The notes under the pieces were generated by a model. The model did no database searches and had not been told where the DNA came from. It was given only the letters and a program-made list of their open reading frames with translations. Shown one piece after another: positions 34,753-42,843 of a DNA stretch of 63,497 bases. The DNA comes from Sandaracinus sp. (GTDB lineage Bacteria; Myxococcota_A; Polyangia; Polyangiales; Houyiibacteriaceae), in assembly GCA_020633125.1 (NCBI GenBank), contig JACKEH010000021.1:1-63497 (forward strand). Reading direction: 5' to 3'. Every line of letters starts with the position of its first letter. Within the stretch, counting starts at the first letter, position 1. The translations under genes and the position numbers were made by a program.

Positions 34753-36201
34753 ATGCAGACTTCACGACGCGGACACGAGACATTCCGACGGCTCCTCGTG
34801 GGCCTGACCATCGCAGCGCTCGCGGGTTGCGGCGACGACGACGCACCCCCGACCGATGCGGGCACCCCCGCCACGGACGCGAGCACCGCCGACGCGAGCA
34901 CCGCCGACGCGAGCACCACCGACGCGAGCATCGCCGACGCGACCCCCGCCGACGCCGGCGGCTCGGTCGTGACCACGCCGCCAGGCCCGCTCGCGGCGCT
35001 CTTCGACGGCAACCTCCTCGCGGCGGACTACTGGACCGACGAGCCCGCGATCCTCTCCGCCACCCTCGGCTTCGCCGACATCGTCGGCATCCTCGGACCC
35101 CTGAACGAAGAGAACGTCCGCGCGGCGGGCGGCGCATGGTCGACCGCGGGCACGGCGCGATGCGCGGACACGCCCAACGCCATCACGACCACGTCCACGC
35201 AGATGCAGGTCGGCTTCCTCTACCAGCAGCGGACGCCCTACGAAGGGGTCCGGGACGGCGCGCTCGGCCTCGACGGCCTCCCCGTCGTCTTCAGCTGGCC
35301 GATGGACACGAGCACCCTCGATCTCGACGACTTCCGGGTGACGCTGAACACCGGAGAGGTCGTCTCGCCCCACGCCGTCAGCCCGTTCCCGTGCGGCGAG
35401 ACCAACGAGCGAAACACCGCCGTCATCTTCGGCGAGTGGGGCAATCGCCTGCCGAGCAGCGACCCCGACGCGCGCTACCCCGCGCGGGTCGAGATCGTCG
35501 AGGGGGCGACCCCGCTGATGCTCGTCGGTCCGGACGCGCGTGTGGAGAGCGCCGTCGGCCTCTTCTGGGAGAACAACTCCAGCCCCTACGACCCGAACAA
35601 CGGTCCTCGCCTCGTCGGCGCGAAGCTCAACCGCGTCGACGAGCGCTCGCTGGGCGAGGGCATCTCGGGGTTCAACCCGCCCTTCCTTCCGCCGAACGAC
35701 GAGCACGTGCTCTACGACGAAGGCGACTTCCGCCTTCGTGTGCTCACCAGCGGCGGCTTCTCTCCCGACGGCGTCACCGCTGTCCGCCCGACGGATTTCG
35801 AGACCTTCTTCCGCATCCACGCGCGCGGCGCCGACGGCAGCAACGTCTTGATTACGGAGGTCGGCGAGACGTACGCGGTGATGGGCGGCAGCCTTCGCGT
35901 CGTGGGCCTCGCCGAGCTGGGCGCCCGCGAGGGTGGCGACGTCGTCTACGACGCCTGCTACGGCGACGACCGCGACAACTACATCGACGTGATCCTCGTC
36001 GGCGACGACGCCGCGGCGCGGAACGTCACCCACGTCGAGATCCCGAGCCTGGCCGGCGGCTACCGCGCCTTCTACAACCCCGGCGGCCCCGGCTCGACGC
36101 CCTTCTCGGGGGTGACCTACACGTCCCCTGGCCCCGCGGATCTCGAGCCGGTGACGATCGCCCTCGACGATCCGAGGCGCGTGACTCGCATGGCTCGCTG
36201 A
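34753..36201 (+). CDS. Lipoprotein with Asp-Ala-Ser-Thr linker
   Basis: Predicted lipoprotein of 482 aa. Lipobox LAGC (about C26) is followed by a linker of DASTADAST repeats (about 33-65), then a ~410-residue beta-rich domain without recognisable family. Visible landmarks include VFSWPMDTSTLDLDDFRVTL (an Ig-like 'bacterial Ig/SbsA' type of phrase), LLTEVGETY-like strands and FYNPGGPGSTPFSGVTYTSPGP at the end. The start at 34753 is the first ATG before the signal sequence. It faces the esterase and shares its putative operator; substrate binding or presentation for the esterase is speculation. Confidence 0.8.
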   Translation: MQTSRRGHETFRRLLVGLTIAALAGCGDDDAPPTDAGTPATDASTADASTADASTTDASIADATPADAGGSVVTTPPGPLAALFDGNLLAADYWTDEPAILSATLGFADIVGILGPLNEENVRAAGGAWSTAGTARCADTPNAITTTSTQMQVGFLYQQRTPYEGVRDGALGLDGLPVVFSWPMDTSTLDLDDFRVTLNTGEVVSPHAVSPFPCGETNERNTAVIFGEWGNRLPSSDPDARYPARVEIVEGATPLMLVGPDARVESAVGLFWENNSSPYDPNNGPRLVGAKLNRVDERSLGEGISGFNPPFLPPNDEHVLYDEGDFRLRVLTSGGFSPDGVTAVRPTDFETFFRIHARGADGSNVLITEVGETYAVMGGSLRVVGLAELGAREGGDVVYDACYGDDRDNYIDVILVGDDAAARNVTHVEIPSLAGGYRAFYNPGGPGSTPFSGVTYTSPGPADLEPVTIALDDPRRVTRMAR

Positions 36202-36245
36202 AGCGAGGTCGCGGAAGCTCGTTTCGCGACGAGCCAGAAGCCGCG

Positions 36246-37550
36246 TCACTCGGACGACGCGTGCGCCACCGGCAGCACGAGGGCGACGAGGGTCTCGCCT
36301 TCCTCGCCCTCGTTCAGCTCGAGGCGACCGCCGTAGCGCCTCGCCGCCGCCTCGGCGATCGCGAGACCGAGCCCGAAGCCCTCGCCACTCGAGTGCTCTC
36401 CCCGCACCCCACGCTCCGCCGCGCGACCATGGACGCTCCCGAACCCCGGCCCGTCGTCGCGGACCTCCAGACGCACCTCGTCTTGGTCGCGGAAGAGCAG
36501 CAACACCACGTGAGCCTCGGCGAAGCGCAGCGCGTTCTGGAGCAGGTTGCCCACCGCGCGTTCGAGCGCGACGGAGCTGGCCCGCGCGTGCAGGGCCTCG
36601 TCCGGCAACGCGACGTCGAAGGCGAGCCCGCGATCGCGCGCCAGCGGCGCGAAGCGGTGTCGCAGGCGCTCGAGCAGCCCATCGAGCGCCACGTTCTCGA
36701 CCTCGTCCTCGTCGGCGCCGTCCAGCAGCGCCTCGAAGCTCTCGGTCATGCCCTCGAGAAACGCCAGCTCCGAGCGGATGGTGGTAGCCGCGGTGGACGC
36801 GGGCAGCCCCGACGCGGAGAGCTTCAAGGTCGCGAGGGGGGTGCGCAGGTCGTGCGCGAGATCGGCCAACGCGCGACGCAGGATCGCGTCGCGGTGCTCG
36901 AGCTGCGCCAACCGCTGTCGCGCGCTCTTCGTCGCCTGGTCGAACGCGCGCGCGACGTCCCCGAGCTCGTCGCCGCGACCGTCCGCCACCACACCCTCGA
37001 AGTCGTCCTCGACGACCTTCCCCATGGCCCGCGAGAGCGCACGGATCCGTCGCACGAGCGGCAGCGCGGTCAGGGCGACCAGCGCGAGCGCGGCCAGCAA
37101 GACGAGGAGCACGCGCAGGCCGGCGAGCGGCGCGATGCGCGAGGATTGCCCGTCCAACATGGGGAAACGCGCGTGCTCGCTCACCAAGAGGCCGCCGCAA
37201 CCGCGCGACGTGGCGCCGTAGACCACGCCGTGTTCCCCGTCCTCGGACCACGCTTCGAGCGCGCCCGCCGCCGGCAGCGCCACGCGACGCAGTGGTGCGC
37301 CTTCCCCGACGGGCTCCCCCTCCGCGGTCAGCGGCCAGACCGACCACCACCCGTCGCGTTGCACCCACGGGCCGGGCCGATCGGTGCAGTCGCGCAGCGA
37401 GCCCGAGTCTTCCATCGCGCGCGTCAGCTGGTGAATGATCTCCCCTCGAAGACCTCGCGACACCGCCACCTGAAGGGCGAGCGCGGCCACGAGCTCGAGC
37501 CCCAGCACGCCGAGCGAGACGTAAGCGACGCGTCGGGACAGCCGGCTCAC
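36246..37550 (-). CDS. Sensor histidine kinase (OmpR-partner type)
   Basis: A 434-aa membrane kinase with two helices (about 10-30 and 143-165) enclosing a ~110-residue periplasmic sensor with three Cys. Then come HAMP (RRIRALSRAMGKVVEDDFEGVV), the dimerisation box LADLAHDLRTPLATLKL with H233, N-box VGNLLQNALRFAE, DDGPGFG and GFGLGLAIAEAAARRYGG. Its ATG overlaps the stop of the response regulator gene, so the pair is co-transcribed, regulator first. The signal is unknown. Confidence 0.93.
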   Translation of the reverse strand: MSRLSRRVAYVSLGVLGLELVAALALQVAVSRGLRGEIIHQLTRAMEDSGSLRDCTDRPGPWVQRDGWWSVWPLTAEGEPVGEGAPLRRVALPAAGALEAWSEDGEHGVVYGATSRGCGGLLVSEHARFPMLDGQSSRIAPLAGLRVLLVLLAALALVALTALPLVRRIRALSRAMGKVVEDDFEGVVADGRGDELGDVARAFDQATKSARQRLAQLEHRDAILRRALADLAHDLRTPLATLKLSASGLPASTAATTIRSELAFLEGMTESFEALLDGADEDEVENVALDGLLERLRHRFAPLARDRGLAFDVALPDEALHARASSVALERAVGNLLQNALRFAEAHVVLLLFRDQDEVRLEVRDDGPGFGSVHGRAAERGVRGEHSSGEGFGLGLAIAEAAARRYGGRLELNEGEEGETLVALVLPVAHASSE

Positions 37551-38227
37551 GATCCCTCACCCGGAGTCAGTCGGTAGCCGATGCCCCACACGGTCTGCAG
37601 ATGTTCGGCGTCGGGCCCGAGCTTGCGGCGAAGTCGAGAGACGTGGGCCTGGAGGGCCGACTCGTGGGCGTCTTCGACCTGGAGCACCGCGTCGCTGAGC
37701 TGACCGCGCCGAACGGGTCGATCGAGGCGCTCGGCGAGGTACGCGAGGATCGCCCATTCGGTCGGCGTGAGCGCGATGACCCGATCGCCGCGGGTGAGCC
37801 GCTGCGCGTCGAGGTTGAGCACGCAGCCGCCGACCCGGAGCGTCCGCGCCGTGGGCGGCGCCTGCCCCTCGCTTCGCCGCACCACCGCCCGAAGGCGCGC
37901 GAGCACCTCGTCGGTCCAAAACGGCTTGGTCACGTAATCGTCCGCGCCGAGGTCCAAGGCCTTCACCTTGTCCGGCCCGCGCACGCGCGCGGTCAGCACC
38001 AAGACCGGCACGCGCGATCCTCCGCCGCGGAGCTCTTTCAGGACGTCGAGCCCCGACCCGTCCGGCAGCCCGAGATCCAGCAAGATGGCGTCCCAACCCT
38101 CCGTCACCCGTTGCCGCGCCGTGTGGGCGTCGCGGGCCCACGACACCGTCCACCCCGCACCGCGGAGCTCGCTGCAGAGCGCCTCGCCGAGCCGCTGGTC
38201 GTCCTCGATCACCAGGAGGCGTGCCAT
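37547..38227 (-). CDS. OmpR/PhoB-family response regulator
   Basis: A 226-aa regulator. The receiver has D9-D10 in IEDD, phospho-acceptor D51 in ILLDLGLPDGSG, T79 and K101. The winged-helix output domain (about 130-222) has LTPTEWAILAYLAERLDRPVRRGQL, VSRLRRKLG and VWGIGYRL. It starts at ATG 38227. A copy of CTTGCGAA-N3-CTGACG lies 23 bases upstream, the same distance as before the lipoprotein at 34753, which suggests autoregulation. The kinase gene overlaps its stop. Confidence 0.94.
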   Translation of the reverse strand: MARLLVIEDDQRLGEALCSELRGAGWTVSWARDAHTARQRVTEGWDAILLDLGLPDGSGLDVLKELRGGGSRVPVLVLTARVRGPDKVKALDLGADDYVTKPFWTDEVLARLRAVVRRSEGQAPPTARTLRVGGCVLNLDAQRLTRGDRVIALTPTEWAILAYLAERLDRPVRRGQLSDAVLQVEDAHESALQAHVSRLRRKLGPDAEHLQTVWGIGYRLTPGEGS

Positions 38228-38250
38228 GCCGCGAGCGTAGCGGAGCAACC

Positions 38251-38267
38251 CTTGCGAAACCCTGACG
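38251..38267. promoter_or_regulatory. CTTGCGAA-N3-CTGACG motif before response regulator
   Basis: CTTGCGAAACCCTGACG, in the same orientation relative to its gene as the two copies at 34.7 kb and 23 bases from the start codon. The remaining 300 bases to the AraC gene hold no gene. Confidence 0.65.
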
Positions 38268-38574
38268 CGCAGTCGCGCCCAGGCCACGTGGCGCCCGTTC
38301 GAAGAGCCCCACTTGAGGGCCTATCCGCTCGGCGGCGTGCTCCCGTCGAAGCCCCTCGGCACTCCGAGGTTCGCGCGCCGAGCCTTGCCTCCTCCGCGAG
38401 CACGGCCGCGTGCTAGCGGGCAGACGATAGGAGCGTGGGCAGGTCGCGGCTCTTGCCGGATGCGACAAACGAGTGGCGCGATCCGACGGTGCGAGGTCGC
38501 GGGCTGGCGCATCGTGCGAGCGCTTCGTCCGATCGGGCATGTGACATCAGGGCGCGGGGCCATACGATCGGGGC

Positions 38575-39582
38575 GTGCGAGAGCCCCGCGACCAGACGAC
38601 CCACGTCGGCAGCGCTTGGCGTTTGCTCCTTCGGGACCTGGGCGTGGACGAGCGCGCGGTCCTACGTCGAGCCGGTCTGCCACTCTCGGTCTTCGAAGGA
38701 GAGGGAACGCACCTCTCGCTCGACGACTACTACACGCTGCACGAGGCGGTCGAAGCGGAGGCCTCGGACCCGACGATCGCGCTGCGCGCCGGCTCCGTCG
38801 CTTCGCTCGAGCTCTTCGATCCGGCGCTCTTCGCCGCGATCTGTTCGCCGAATCTGAACACGGCGGCGAGCCGCCTCGGCCAGTTCAAGCGCCTCGTGGG
38901 CCCCTTCGGCCTGGACGTCGACGTCGGCGCTCGCGAGACCCGGATCACGTTCCGATGCAAATACCGTCCGGACGTCCCCCGGAACCGGGGCGTCTCCGAG
39001 CTCGTCTTCTTGGTGGCGTTCGCGCGCCGAGCGACGCGCCATCACATCACGCCCACGCACGTGGTGCTTCCCCAGCCACCGAGCGACGACGCGCCGTACA
39101 CGGTGTTCTTCGGTCGTCCGCTCACTCGAGGGGATGCCTACGCGGTCGCCTTCGGGGCGCAGGACGCCGCTCGACCCTTCCTCACGCACAACGAGCCCAT
39201 GTGGAAGGCGTTCGAGCCCAGCCTTCGTCGACGGATGACCGAGGCAGGCGACACGCGGTCGACGCGTGAGCAAGTCCAAGCCGCGTTGTTCGAGCTGCTG
39301 CCGAGCGGGAGGGCGAACGCCCACGAGGTCGCCAAGGAGCTCGGGATGGGCACCCGAACGCTGCAACGTCGGCTCGCGGCGGAGGAGAGCTCGTGGCTCG
39401 AGGTGCTCAACGAGACGAGGGAGCGACTCGCTCGTCACTACCTGAGCACCACCGAGATGAGCGCCGCCCAGATCAGCTTCCTGCTCGGCTTCGAGGATCC
39501 CAACTCCCTCTTTCGTGCGTTCCAGCGATGGACGGGCACCACGCCGGAGTCCTTCCGGGCGCATGCTCGCCACGCGCCATGA
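38575..39582 (+). CDS. AraC-family regulator (arabinose-binding type)
   Basis: A 335-aa regulator starting with GTG. The N-terminal domain (about 15-205) resembles the OruR/ArgR-like 'arabinose-binding' domain: LRDLGVDERAVLRRAGLPLSVF, SLDDYYTLHEAVEAEASDPTIALRAG. The C-terminal pair of helix-turn-helices (about 245-330) reads HEVAKELGMGTRTLQRRLAAEESSWLEVLNETRERLARHYL, then ISFLLGFEDPNSLFRAFQRWTGTTPESFR. The SDR gene follows 81 bases later on the same strand and is a likely target or operon partner. Effector unknown. Confidence 0.9.
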   Translation: MREPRDQTTHVGSAWRLLLRDLGVDERAVLRRAGLPLSVFEGEGTHLSLDDYYTLHEAVEAEASDPTIALRAGSVASLELFDPALFAAICSPNLNTAASRLGQFKRLVGPFGLDVDVGARETRITFRCKYRPDVPRNRGVSELVFLVAFARRATRHHITPTHVVLPQPPSDDAPYTVFFGRPLTRGDAYAVAFGAQDAARPFLTHNEPMWKAFEPSLRRRMTEAGDTRSTREQVQAALFELLPSGRANAHEVAKELGMGTRTLQRRLAAEESSWLEVLNETRERLARHYLSTTEMSAAQISFLLGFEDPNSLFRAFQRWTGTTPESFRAHARHAP

Positions 39583-39663
39583 CGCGCCGAGCAAGTCGTC
39601 TGTCGCATCGAGCCAGGGCTTGCACGCGCAAAGAACGTCATGTCTCTCGAAGAGGAGAAGACC

Positions 39664-40485
39664 ATGGCGAAGACGATCCTGATTACTGGCGCGAGCTCCG
39701 GCATCGGCAAGGCAACGGCGGCGCACTTCGCGAAGCACGGTTGGAACGTCGTGGCGACGATGCGCCAGCCCGCGGAGGAGCACGACTTGGCGGCGGAGAA
39801 CGTGTTGGTCACCCGCCTCGACGTCCTCGACGACGCGTCGATTGCTTCGGCGGTGGCAGAGGCCGACGCGCGCTTCGGTGGCGTCGACGTGCTCCTGAAC
39901 AACGCTGGCTACGGCGCCTACGGAGCCCTCGAAGCGACCTCGATGGAGGTCGTTCGGCGGCAGTTCGACGTCAACCTCTTTGGGCTCGTCGCGGTGACGA
40001 AGGCCGTCCTCCCGAACATGCGGGCCAAGCGGAACGGCGTGATCGTCAACGTCTCCTCGGTGGGCGGACGAATGTGCTACCCGCTCGGCGCCCTCTACCA
40101 CGGCTCCAAGTGGGCGGTGGAGGGCCTGTCCGAGGCGCTTCATTACGAGCTCGCGGTTCTCGGAGTTCGTGTGAAGCTCGTCGAGCCGGGCGGCGTGGAC
40201 ACGGACTTCGGAGGACGCTCGTTCGTCTTCACCAACGACGAATCCCTCGCGGAGTACCAGCCGATGGTGAGCGCCATGGTGAGCGCTCGCGAGGCCATGG
40301 ACACCCGCACGTTTCAGAAGCCGTCAGGGGTCGCCGAGGTGATCTGGGAAGCCGTTCACGACCCCTCCGCCCGATTGCGCTACGTCTCGGGGGAAGGCGC
40401 GAAGGTGCTCCTCGAGGAGCGCTTCTCCCTCGAACGAGACGAAGCCTTCCTCGCCGCGATGCGTGAACGCTTCGGAATCGCCTGA
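39664..40485 (+). CDS. Short-chain dehydrogenase/reductase
   Basis: Classical SDR of 273 aa. The nucleotide-binding motif TGASSGIG is at 8-15; LLNNAGYGAYG follows; Ser132, Tyr145 and Lys149 (SSVGG and YHGSK) form the catalytic set; PGGVDTDF closes the fold. NAD(P)(H)-dependent oxidation or reduction of an unknown substrate in the cytosol. I prefer ATG 39664, behind GAGGAG, over ATG 39640, which has no ribosome site. It probably shares control with the AraC gene upstream. Confidence 0.9.
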   Translation: MAKTILITGASSGIGKATAAHFAKHGWNVVATMRQPAEEHDLAAENVLVTRLDVLDDASIASAVAEADARFGGVDVLLNNAGYGAYGALEATSMEVVRRQFDVNLFGLVAVTKAVLPNMRAKRNGVIVNVSSVGGRMCYPLGALYHGSKWAVEGLSEALHYELAVLGVRVKLVEPGGVDTDFGGRSFVFTNDESLAEYQPMVSAMVSAREAMDTRTFQKPSGVAEVIWEAVHDPSARLRYVSGEGAKVLLEERFSLERDEAFLAAMRERFGIA

Positions 40486-40507
40486 TCCGGTGCTCTCGGT
40501 GCGGCGC

Positions 40508-40641
40508 GCGAGCACGCGCGGGAGCTCGCGTGCTCGCCACTTGCGGGACACCGGACGTGGGTCGATGTCGCTCGAGTCCAAGCGCGGATCGCTCGAGACG
40601 ATCGCGTCCTCGGAGCTCCCCACGCGAATCGAACGCGTGGG
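40508..40641. terminator. Two hairpins between convergent genes
   Basis: GCGAGCACGCG/CGCGTGCTCGC (40508-40518 with 40527-40537) is an 11-bp stem just after the SDR stop. CCCACGCG/CGCGTGGG (40619-40641) is an 8-bp stem near the phosphatase stop. Neither has a T-run, so activity as intrinsic terminators is uncertain. Confidence 0.5.
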
Positions 40642-40664
40642 CGTGGGGCGAGTGGTCGGCGTGC

Positions 40665-41093
40665 TCAGGTCTGCTCGTTGCGTGCGTGGTGACTTTCGAG
40701 CAGCGTTCGGTAGACGCGCATGTTCGGGTGGTAGCGGCGAAAGAAGAACGTGTCGTCGCCGTGCTCCACGCGTGAGAGGGCGGCCGCGACGCCGGGCGAT
40801 CGGCTCATGCCCGCGTCGCAATGCAAGACCACGCAGTCGTGCGCGCCGCGATGGGCCTCGAGGAAGTCCCACACGCGGTCGGCGTGATGCGCGCCGAAGA
40901 GCGCGTCCTTCGAGATGCCGGCGACCGCGACGTCGGCGTCGGGGAAGGCCAAGCGGAGCACCGCGACCCGCGAGGGCGCTTCGGGAAGCACGGCGACGTC
41001 GTCGGCGGAGGTCGTGATCGAGATCACCACGTGCGCTTCCTCGGGAGGGGCAGACGTCTCGATGGCCGGGCGACTGTGAACGACGAGCTTCAT
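40665..41093 (-). CDS. Dual-specificity/tyrosine-type phosphatase-like protein
   Basis: A 142-aa cytosolic protein with the phosphatase loop HCDAGMSRSPG, giving nucleophile C92 and R98 of CxxGxxR. Upstream aspartates in FPDADV may act as general acid. The small size and layout (LRLAFPDAD, VWDFLEAHRGAHDCVVLHC) fit cysteine-based dual-specificity-like phosphatases common in GC-rich bacteria. Substrate is unknown; several Ser/Thr kinases in the window make a regulatory role possible but unproven. Confidence 0.85.
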   Translation of the reverse strand: MKLVVHSRPAIETSAPPEEAHVVISITTSADDVAVLPEAPSRVAVLRLAFPDADVAVAGISKDALFGAHHADRVWDFLEAHRGAHDCVVLHCDAGMSRSPGVAAALSRVEHGDDTFFFRRYHPNMRVYRTLLESHHARNEQT

Positions 41094-41194
41094 GGCGCGG
41101 CTTCGGTAAGGCGGGCCTCGGACCTTGGCAACGACAGCGGTCGAAGGCGCTGCTCCGAAGCCTGACGCCGGGTCAGGCTCTATGCTCCCGCCGC

Positions 41195-42061
41195 ATGCCG
41201 CGACCGCGCCCGGACTTCGTGCACGACGAGGCGAGCCTCCGCCGCCGCCTTCGCGCACATCTGCCCGCCCTCGCGGAAGAGCCGCTGCACGCCTTCGCCG
41301 AAGGGTGGGACAACGCGAGCTTCAGGCTCGGGCAGACGCGGCTGCTGCGCATCCCGCGGCGAGCCGCGTCCGTCGCGTTGCTTCGTCACGAGCAACGCTG
41401 GCTTCCGACCTTCGGTGCGCTGCCGCTCCCCATTCCGCGCCACGAGCACGCGATCGTGGCCTCCGCGCCCGACGACTTGCCGTTCAGCGTCGTCCCACGT
41501 CTGCCGGGAGAGCCGTGGGCGACGGCTCCGGTCGAGGACGCACACGCGGCGGCTCGTGTGCTCGGTCGTTTCCTCGCCGCGTTGCACACCCCCGCGCCGG
41601 ACGAGGCGCCCCGCAACGCGTTTCGTTCGTGCGCGTTGGTCGAACGCGACGCGAGTGTGCGTGCGCACCTCGCGGCGAGCCCCGTGGCCGGGGGTCGGGG
41701 CGAGCGCGCGTGGGCGCGGTACCGATCACTCGTCGCGCCGCCGACCCGCACGTGGGCTCACGGCGATCTGCATGCCGGCAACGTCTTGGTGCAGGAAGGA
41801 AGGCTCGCCGCGGTGATCGACTTCGGTGACGTCTGCGCGGCGGATCGCGCGGTCGACGCCTCGATCGGCTTCTTCGTCTTCGACGACGACGCGCGTGTTG
41901 CGTTCTTCGACGCCGCGGCGCTCGACGCGCCCACCCGCGAGCGAGCGGCGGGCTGGGCCCTCGCGCTCGGGTTGGTGCATCACGCGACGTCGGAAGACGA
42001 CCCTTCGTTTCGGCGTTTGGCGGCGCACGCGCTCGACCGTGTGACCGCGCCTTTCGCGTGA
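41195..42061 (+). CDS. Aminoglycoside phosphotransferase-family kinase
   Basis: A 288-aa small-molecule kinase of the APH fold: FAEGWDNASFRLGQTRLLRIPRR near the N-terminus, catalytic loop WAHGDLHAGNVLVQEG, and metal-binding IDFGDV. Such proteins phosphorylate hydroxyls on diverse small molecules, so the symbol and any resistance role should not be assumed. The gene is divergent from the phosphatase-like gene, with about 100 bases between. Confidence 0.85.
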   Translation: MPRPRPDFVHDEASLRRRLRAHLPALAEEPLHAFAEGWDNASFRLGQTRLLRIPRRAASVALLRHEQRWLPTFGALPLPIPRHEHAIVASAPDDLPFSVVPRLPGEPWATAPVEDAHAAARVLGRFLAALHTPAPDEAPRNAFRSCALVERDASVRAHLAASPVAGGRGERAWARYRSLVAPPTRTWAHGDLHAGNVLVQEGRLAAVIDFGDVCAADRAVDASIGFFVFDDDARVAFFDAAALDAPTRERAAGWALALGLVHHATSEDDPSFRRLAAHALDRVTAPFA

Positions 42062-42074
42062 ACCCGCGACGGCG

Positions 42075-42659
42075 TCAGTCCTGGCCGAGCCGCTTGCGTT
42101 CCTGCGCGATCAAGAACCACCGCACCGACGGGGACACGACCAACGCGACGACGGTGGCGGCGCAGAGCAGCATGGCCACCCCGACCACGAAGAGCGCGAT
42201 CGTGTGGCCGTTCGCGAAGAAGGCGAGCGCCGTGACCCCGAGAAAGAAGGCGCTGATGCCCAGCAAGATCGCGGTCGCGGCGCGCGCCCATCGAACGCCG
42301 GTGAAGACGAGGTAGTAGAGCACCAGCTCGCCGACGTACCGGATCACGTCGCCAATCCCGAGGGCCTCGTGCGAGAGGCTCACGAAGAGCGTGGCGGCTC
42401 CCAGCGCGGCGAGCGAACCGAGCAAGAAGGTCAGCACCGTGCGTCCGCGTCGCACCAGGACCGAGTCCCGCACCGCGTCCCGATCGGCCTGCGCTTCCTC
42501 GGCTTCTCCGAAGCGCAGCCGGCACTTCGGACAACGCCCTTCGTCGTTGGGGAGGCAGGCGTGGTGGTAGGCGATCCGGCAGGTGCCGCAGGCGTCGCCA
42601 TCGGCCGCCATGCGGATCTTCTCGCGACACGCCTCGCACGTTCGTCCGACTGCCTGCAT
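42075..42659 (-). CDS. RING/PHD-like zinc domain plus membrane helices
   Basis: A 194-aa protein. The N-terminal ~50 residues have the spacing of a cross-brace zinc domain (CEACREKI, CGTCRIAYHHACL, GRCPKCRLRF). It is followed by four hydrophobic helices (about 72-90, 98-122, 125-147, 150-172). It resembles small bacterial RING-like membrane proteins of unknown role. It starts at ATG 42659 and ends 14 bases from the convergent APH-like gene. Confidence 0.75.
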   Translation of the reverse strand: MQAVGRTCEACREKIRMAADGDACGTCRIAYHHACLPNDEGRCPKCRLRFGEAEEAQADRDAVRDSVLVRRGRTVLTFLLGSLAALGAATLFVSLSHEALGIGDVIRYVGELVLYYLVFTGVRWARAATAILLGISAFFLGVTALAFFANGHTIALFVVGVAMLLCAATVVALVVSPSVRWFLIAQERKRLGQD

Positions 42660-42843
42660 CGTTTCTCGCGAAGCGGGATAGCAGCATGCGGCGTCCTTGT
42701 CGGGTGCTTCCCGAGCTTGCTCGCGCGGGGGCGTCTGCCAGCCCCTGGCATTCGAGGCATTCGTGAGCGCGCTTCGCGAAGATTCTCGTGGTGCGTGGCA
42801 CGGAACCGTCGATTCGCCGAAGAGGCTCGGGCACGGTTCGGTC

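Noticed and set aside
40564..40664. Short plus-strand frame after the SDR gene
   Set aside because: No ribosome site, no conserved features, and it runs into the phosphatase gene on the other strand.
41195..42061. Antibiotic-resistance aminoglycoside kinase
   Set aside because: Only general APH-fold motifs are present; many such proteins act on other small molecules and nothing in the context suggests resistance.
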